Assembly (NCBI GenBank): GCA_964017125.1
Contig: OZ024909.1
Coordinates: forward strand, 69,907,728-69,971,727
Source of the DNA: Flabesymbios commensalis
Taxonomy: Eukaryota; Annelida; Polychaeta; Terebellida; Flabelligeridae
DNA: 64,000 nucleotides
Direction of reading: 5' to 3'
A program made the position numbers and the translations under genes. The notes under the pieces are model-generated. The model searched no databases. It saw nothing but the letters and a program-made list of their open reading frames with translations, and was not told the origin of the DNA. This document shows positions 46,379 to 55,600 of this stretch, piece by piece. Each line of letters opens with the position of its first letter. Position 1 is the stretch's first letter.

Positions 46379-46552
46379 GTTTTCTGGGTCTTGTCTGAGC
46401 CGCACAGACAGTTAAATGTTTCCAATGTGGCCCATGAACTTGATCTGACAACACCCAGCTGCCGATAGAGGTAAGTAGGCCTATGATGTCATTCTAGTGT
46501 GCATGTGTTAACCATGTGTTTCTGTTCATAACAAGTTTACATTGCTTCATAA

Positions 46553-46671
46553 TCACTTCTCTTTACTTCTAACATCTTTTTCATATTTTTCCCTCAGAAC
46601 CTTTCTGTATACTGTCTGATTGCTCCAAAGTTCAGCTGCATGTGCATTTAAAGGACTCTCATTGTTCGGTT
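46553..46671 (-). CDS. UBE2C: UBE2C exon 5 with stop
   Basis: Residues 140-178 ([20 protein letters not shown], then [19 protein letters not shown]). The acceptor is TTTTACAG. The HAAELW block is the UBC C-terminal helix signature. Confidence 0.95.
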
Positions 46672-49600
46672 CTGTAAAATAGACGTATCATAATTATATA
46701 ATCCAGTTATTATATAAATACATACATGTGCAACACTAAACTGATACTAGGTTGATTATAGCTACCGTATTTATTCTAATAAATGCCCAGGGCGTAAATT
46801 AGAATAATGGGCGGTTCTAAAAGTAGTTTTTTTAACAGGGTTCATACTCCCATGAAGAAACACAATTCCATGGACTCTTCCAGGACCTAATAAGATTTTT
46901 CAAGGACCGCTTAAGTGTACACAATAACTCGTGTACATTTATCTCCCCAAAACAACTTTGAATTTTACATATCTTTCAAAATTGATAATAAAATTGGGCA
47001 GCTAGATCTATTTCAACTTGTTCTAAAAAGGGTAACTTAATTATAGACTGCTTGCACGAATTTGCGCGTGAACAGTTTGTCTGATTAAAACAGTTCGGCG
47101 TTGCTCACTGTGTGGCGTGCTGTCATTGAACAGTGTGTAACAGTTGTCTGATTAAAACAGTTCGGCATTGCTCACTGTGTGGCGTGTTGTTATTGAGAAA
47201 GGTGCGGTACGACTCGACCAAATACTATTTTTGCAATCTCTTTTCTCATTATTTAAAATTTCAGAACTTTCAAGCACTCCCTGGATTTTTATTTTTCAAA
47301 TTCAAGGACTTTCCAGGATTTTCAGGACCAGTGTGAACCCTGTTTAATGATCGTGGGTTCTATTTTCAAATCAGGGAGTGGGCGTTAATTGGAATATGGC
47401 CGACGCATTTGTTAGAGAAAATACAGTATTTTAATTTCTTTTATATAACTTATAAGGCAAGTGATCACAATTTTAGATTTTTAAATTCTATGATATTTGA
47501 TCACATATGGTATACAAAGACAAATAAATCGAACTGAAAACAAACAAAATGTTGCACTCACTGTTTTCTAATTATTTTAATTCAACGAGCCCCCCCCCCC
47601 CCCCCCCAAGCTACAGGGCAAATGGATGCACCAAGTTATGTCCATGTATGTATAAACTACTTTGTTTCATTAGCGGTATAAACAGTACTATATAAAGAAT
47701 GCTGAAGGGGTCTTTAATACCTATTTTCTAGTACTTCTAACTAAGCAGGTATTAAGAAGTAATTCTTCAATACTAAGAATTTATTCTGATTTTTTTTTTG
47801 TATAAACATATTTTCTCGAGCAATTGAAACAGATACAGAATAGTAATGCGAGGTTTCGTTCGCTGAGTGATGACATGAGGACTGTTTTTTTGCAGGCTAA
47901 TGTAGTTGGTGCGGGGGTGAAGAGGGCGCAGCAGGAAATTAAAGGATACCTTTACCCTTTAAGCCCTCACGATGCATTAAAGCATCATTTAACATCCCTG
48001 AAAATAGACCTAATTGTCCTGATATTACAAAAGGTTTAGAACGAAAATTTCCATGAAACTGGTTTACCAATACGCGGCAATTTTCTGTAATTTTTAAAAC
48101 ACATCAAATCATCTTCATCCACTACAAGTCGAGAATTGCGACAGCAATTTGTAGCTTGTACATGTTGTAGTGGATGAAGATGACTATGGTAAATTCAGGC
48201 TTGAAAGGGTTAATATAAGAAATGAAGTACTAAAGACAATATATGATATATAACCCTTAAAGTGCTGAATTTTTTTATAAAAACCATGAAGACCAAAGGG
48301 TTTATTTCAATTTGATATCACCATAAATGTCTTGTTCAGCTCTTTCCCAATCATTTGAATACCTAAGTTATGGGTCTACGGCCATTAGAAATACTTTTAC
48401 TCTTACATCGCAGGGCGTCAGAATCTGACGGCTACAGACGTCAGATTCTGACGACTAAAGTCTATCCTCGCGCTGTAAGGGATAAATATATAATCTATAC
48501 AAAATATCTCAAAAAATAAAATTCAATTAGGCTTGTCATGAATGCGTAACAATAGCACATGTAGGCTTTCATTATTATGCTGGTGCCTGAGCAATTGCAA
48601 TTTTTTCAAAAAATTGTATTTAACTCTTGAAAATCAAATACCTGCTAGTAAACTCTGGATGGAAAGCAAAATTGTGCGCACATCATACAATGCTGACCAT
48701 TTTTCTCTTAATATATCAAGACAGATATTACCAAACTTGTCAACATTAGGATGGTAACAAGGCGTTTCAAACTTCACAGTTGGTGCTGAGTATGGATAAC
48801 CACTCGGAAATTCAAAAACAAGTTTGTATGTGAGATTTTCATATACCTGCAGAAAAAAACACAGATTTATTGTCAACAGTTATGCAGGTTATAATTAGCA
48901 AACCCTTTGCTTTAAGCATGACATTAAAACAAGTATGTGTCACATTTTTTGCTATTTGCATACACATGTGTATGTTACTTAAAGTTGAACCCTTTAGTTA
49001 TTTGCAATCATGTCTCACTACTGAATTACTAGGTAACTTACATATTAATATATATACAATATGAATCAAAACATGTCAGTCTAGCAAAATGAATGCTCAT
49101 TACTCTTTCAAATGTTCTTGTTGAAAGAGAAAAAAAAGGCTGAAAACTAGACATGAATTTAGCATTTGTGAGGAATCAAAAGATTACCTCATAATTCAAT
49201 ATTCTTTCTAGTTGCATTGTTAAAATCAGTGTTGAATACAGATGGGACAATTGTCTATGGGACAATTGTCCACCCAGAGTTGAAAATATGGGAAAATTTT
49301 CAAAATATTGGCAGGTGGATGGGACATTCTTTAGCCCTTTCAAGCCTGAATTTACCATAGTCATCTCATCCACTACAAGCCGCGAATTTCTGTCGCAATT
49401 CTCGAAATTAAAGAAAATTGCCATGTATTGGTAAACCAGTTTCATGGAAATTTTTGTTCTAAAACCGTTGGTTGTAGGAAACTTAAGTCTATTTTCAGGG
49501 ATGTAAAATGATGCATTATTGCATCGTGAGGGCTTAAAGGGTTAAAACAGTGTGCCCATGGCGCAATCCCGTGGCCTGTATTAAACACTGTAAAATTTAT

Positions 49601-52600
49601 CCTGTTGTGCAGTTAGTATTTTCCATAAATTTGAAGCTATGATTGCTTAAGTTTGCAAATTTAACACTTCAAATACCAGGTAATGAAAAAATTTTTGTTT
49701 AATTTACCAAATTGAAGCATCATAGTAAACACTAGACAGAGTCCAAATGTTGGGTTTTAGGTTGACCCATTGTCTACAATGCTGGACCAACATTAAAACA
49801 ACCCACTGTTTACTCACTGTATCATCAGCTCCTTCAATTGTCCCTTTCCAGCGAAAAAGATTATCCCCATCCGGAAAAGCAGATACACCTTTGTCAGAAC
49901 CCATCTGTAATAAACAAATGTCTGCAATAGTGATATTGTAAATCTATAAACACTTGATATCTACCCAGGTAGCCAAATAAAAAATATATTTATATTACTT
50001 AAATAAAAGACATAAATTGATAAAATTTTATATTTACCTGATAACACACAAGATTTAATTTATTTGAATTTTATTCACTTCTTTTCAAACATTTTAAACA
50101 TTGCTTAGAGATAATCCCACATTTAAGTACTAAAAAAATGTAATAAATCACCTCTGAAATTAGTGACAAGACACCCACCAGTAGGTAGAAAACAAGAAAA
50201 AACGGAAATCCTATAATATATATTGTGGGGTCAGATCCACAAATATTCACAGTGACATTATAACTCTGCAATTATTTGGTGAGATGATTAACTTATAAAT
50301 GAATACCTACACATTGTTAGTACTAATATACTATTACTAACAAGTATTGTGTTCTGGCAAGACAAATATTTTGTAGGCTAAGCTTAGGCTACCCTTATTG
50401 AAAATGTTGACAAGATGCAATTTATCTAATAATTCACAATAATAATATTAAAGACAGCTACAGTTTGTTTCTAAATTTATAACCTGCACAAGCCTTCAGT
50501 TCAATCATGTAAACATCATTAAACGAACATTGGCATCTATAGATGTCTTTCAAGCACCACTCGGAGGATGCTGAATTAACAGTGCTAGTTAATTCGGCAT
50601 CCCCCTAGTGGTGCTTGAAAGACATCTATACCAATGTCCGTTTTAATGCTGTTTACATGATTGAATTGAAGGCTTGGTGACCATGTTTGCAAATAATGGG
50701 AAATTCTCGCAGTGTGACGATATACTATAGAACAGTGCTAGTTCTATATGTTCTATAGTATATTGCAAACATTGTTCATGTTATTAGCAGCTTAAAACTT
50801 CTGGAAGAAAGGCCTTTGTTTTGAGTATAAATCACAATCATGGTACATGTATGTTGTGATGATGATTACAATATTATATAGTGAAATATGCACATTATCA
50901 TGATTATGAAAAAGTTTTATATTTCCAGCCTGGGGTGATAATTTATTCATAGTATAATTATTAATCGAGCCATTAGTCTGCAGATCCAAAAGATTTTGAC
51001 ATCATAATTTTACAGGTTGAAATTATAAAAGGTAAATAAAGGTAGAGATCACAGGCTCTGCACTGGGTATGTTGCATAAAGGTTAAAGACAGGCTCAGAC
51101 ATAGCCTCACAGGCATCAACATTTCCAAATTCACTCACCATCAGTGTCATTAACTCCTTCTGAAGTCTGCAAATAAATAAGACATTGAATAAAATATGAC
51201 ACAAAATGTTTGTACATAAATTATAGCAGAGCTCTATATAGCAACCTTGTTAGCAACTGGTTAGAGTCGAAGTTGGAGTCTCTAGACTAACGTACTAGGT
51301 CGACAGTGGAGGATGGTACAAAATGAAAGTTAGCTTTTCGGTATCTACTCTGTCAATTGTCAAGCGATTTTCACAAAATTTTCTAACCATTTTTATCTAG
51401 TCATTTAGCAACAACCCTGAAAATTTTTCATTGAGTATATTCTGAGATTAAACCGGAATGAAGTTATTTCTCAATTAATTCCAATTCTCTTGATGGAAAT
51501 AGTTTCTTTTGTACCCCCCCCGTCAAAAATAAAATTAAAGGTTTCCGTCATTCAGTATGAGAACCGAATGACGGAGAAATCGCCGAAAATCATGCGATCC
51601 CGGTTGATCATTTTTAATTTGACGGCGAGTAGGCATATACCTGCCGTCAGATTACCTGTATCGCATGTTTTTGTCGATTTCTCAGTTAATTAGAAAATGA
51701 TTTTCATAACATTTAGCAAGGACTATTTTCATGTCACGCAGCGACTACCGGAAAATTTTCAGCAAAAAATATTATATAGTTCAAAAGTTAGACCATTTGA
51801 CATGTCATAAATTTGTAATTTGTAATTACGATGTCCCTTAAAAACCCCATTAAACTGGTTAAATTAAAGTTTGTTTCTAGCCCTGAATTTCATCACATGC
51901 CAGATGGTGTACATTTTTAGCTATACAATATTTTCCGATGAAAATTTCACTGTATACTAAATTAAATTGGCACATTCTAATAATAAATCAAACATACATT
52001 TTCTCCATTAACACATGCAATGTTTTATTTACCTTATGGCTAAAACTCATTTTCGTGTTTTAATCAGATCGACTTGTAGGCCTATCTATAATGAATGATT
52101 ATTATATATATTCAAATATAGAGAGGGTTCGGGTATTTCCGAACACGTAAACCTGTGCACTCGATTTCTGGTGTCCTTATTAGTTTATCAGCACCCCACG
52201 TGACATCAGTTGATGAATGAAACTATGATTCATGACATAATGAACACGTGCATGGTCATTCATGAAACTGAAAGTTGTACAGGAAGTTGTAGTACCCAAG
52301 GTAACGGCGGGTATACTCGAAATAGAGGGGGGTAATGTCGAACACCAAGTAGGGTATAATTGAACACCCACCCATTTTTTAATCTAAAGAGAAAATAACC
52401 AGTTTAGAAGCAGGAACATGCACAGTATACACAAATATGATACAAATATAATTAATGCCCAATGCAATTCGTCCATAAAGAAAAATATGAAACAAAAATA
52501 TATTTGAAAATACCACTGTTCGAGATTACCCGAATCCGCTGAGATTTTTTTTCATTGTTCCCATCACACAGGGGCAGATCCAGGATTTAATAAAAGGGGG

Positions 52601-55600
52601 GGCGCAGTGGCTTCAGGGGCTCGCTCAACACTTTTTTGGCCTATTTATAGGACTTTTTAAAGCATTTAGGGCAAAAAGGGGTGGGCGTGCGCCCCCCCTC
52701 TGGATCGGCGCCTGTCACATTTCTTCTCAAACCCACATAAGAACGTCATAACCGTGTGCAGGCCTACAAATCGCTCCATTTTTGTATTTCCTTTCGCAAT
52801 GACGCATTCACTGTGAAACTGTAGTGTATAGGCCTAGTGTTCATAATTAGACGAAACCAAAATAATTGATGGGTCTATTTCCGAACACGTCCCAAATGAT
52901 GAGGCTATCATGATCAAAAAATGTCTTTTGATGTTTTTATATCTAGGAGGTGCTTTGCAAGGGACATTTGCCCATATAAATAATAATTTCAGAATTGATA
53001 ATACATATCATAAACCTACCATCATCTTACGTGTGATTGCCTTATTTTTAAAAGACATGTCTACTTTACGACATTTTGAAAGTGACTTTTTGAATTAGCA
53101 AAATTAATGGGTATGAAATTGGTCCATAATAACGGTGTGTGACGGTGACAGAACAGTCACGCACAACGGGCAGCTCTGTCTGACACAATTTATTCCTGTC
53201 CAGCCAGCAAGGGGATAAAATGTATTAGCAATGTTCGGAAATACCTCCCCCGTTCGGAAATACCCGAACCTGCTCTATATATTGAAAAAGATACATAATT
53301 ATTAGGCCTACTGTTTCTTTTAACTATGTTTCTCAGTGCAGATACAGTACCGGTAAGTGAATAGTCGCCCATTGTTAATTAGTGCCATTATGTTTTATAA
53401 ATTCTAATTCAATTACACATATTATCAAACACGTTGTGACTGGGCGTTCAATATTATATAGCAATGTTGGGCCAGCGTCGTAGATGGTGGACCAACAGTG
53501 GACCAGCATTGGGCCGATGTCTTGTGTCTATCAACAGGGTTGGCAAAAGCCCGGGTAATATTAATATTACCCGGCCCACCCGGGCAGTAATGGGTAATAT
53601 GGATAAATACCGGTTTTAATGGGCAATAATGGGCAATATTGGACGGCTGCCTATATTCTCCATTATATACATTTTTTTTAATTCAGACCACCTGATCCCT
53701 ATGTTTGCTTTATTTAAATTAAAAATAATTATTTAATATCAATCACGATGTCATTTTATTTTTATTATATATATATAATTGATATAATCTGTTGGTGGGA
53801 ATATAAGTGGTTTATGGCAAAAATCAACTCAACAACATGTTGTTGTCATGTGTACACACACACTGCAGCTGATGAACCCTTTTGAGGCTCAGGTATTCTC
53901 TGTTTTTATATCTTATATAATTTCTTATCTAATTTAATTTCTTATCAAATATAATTTATTATTAGATAAAAAAATAGACCCACACTGCCGCTAATAACAG
54001 ATCTTGTCAAATTGTAATAAACTGGGAAAGGAGGCACACAACGACAGGCTTTTAAATAATATAAATACGAACCCTAGACCAAAAATGCTAATTGCCGTGT
54101 CACATGTCGCCTTCTGAGATCAAAGCTGCATGGTCATCGTGGAGAATGGTTGTTTATTTACCTCACAACACGATACATTATATCAACATCGACTTAACGT
54201 TGTTCCAAAGTCTGCGATGCTGGCGGGACAATTAAACAGCATTGGGTCAAAAGTGCACAGTGGGTATTCACCCAATGCCGGCTGAAATAAGTGTTTTTCA
54301 GGAGTGCTGCAATCACACCTCTTGTCAATAGAAAGTTTAACGTCTGGGGCGTCTACACATTACGTAACCATAAGCTGCGGAGATGACGTCTCTCTGATTG
54401 CGTAGCCTAGTGCAGTACATTGCTGACTGTTTTTTCTTGTCTAAATAATATCCGTTTGGGTTTTTAAATATTTATTTGTAAATTTCACTAAAAGGCACTG
54501 TAAATCGATACCAAATATTTAAATTCAGCGCTAAAACTAGCGAATTGCACATTTAGAACCCCAGCGTTGGCGCTGGCCGCTCGCCACGTCGCCAAATGCG
54601 AAGATATTTGCCATGTGGCGAAAGATTTGTGATGTCTTTAGCCACAGTGGCGAAGCCTAAAATAAGATGCTTCCACAATACTTATGAATCTTGAGCCGTT
54701 TTCGCGGTAAAAATCGCGGGAAAAACGACTGCTTTACCATCGTTTTTTCTGACATAAACATGTCTTTATTTGATTTTTCAAATTCTTTCAATTTTGCCGA
54801 TCTATAAATATAGCAATTATAGCCAATATTATAAACTATATTCAACACAAACTATGTCTGTTTACATACTCAACAAAAAAACAAAATGGCGGACGACGAC
54901 GGCGTAGGCCTATTCCTGTGATCCACTTGATAATATGATGTTGTTTTATACACACTGATCATGTGATGTTTATAATGTCCCTGTATCACAACCTTTGTGT
55001 TATGAGTTATTTTGTAGAGCTCTGCATTCAATAATTTGTGTTTTACATTTTATTACCATCAGGCCATTGGAATGGATTAATCGCTTTACCTGACACTGAC
55101 ACTGTGTCAGTGACCTATTATCCTCAACAGACGAAATAACTTGTGGTAGAACACTCATGAATAAGCAATCATTCAAATACATTAAGAGCTAACACCACAC
55201 GGGGACAAAACTTATTTTTGTACAAAACTAAGTGATTAGTCTGGTCGGCCGCTAAGCACATTCCCTTTGCTTGATACTCCCATTAAGGAGGAATTCATGC
55301 GAAGTCATCAATCAAAGTGATTATTTGTCAAGAACAGGAAACTTTTAACAGAGACTGAGATGGACAGTGTGAACAACTGACTCCACACTGCTGCTGCAGT
55401 CATGACATCCTTGCCTACCTGACTACCACCGTTACTTGTACTTGATTTCTCCAAGCTGGATCTTTTTGTCAAGACAAGGCAAAAAAGACCTTTGGTTTTT
55501 TTTTCTAGTTACGTGTTCCTCCAAAATAGGGTAGGTATGGGGGGGGGGGGGGGGGACTTTTTTCACTTTTAAAAACCCCAATAAATTGCCCCCAAAAGGC

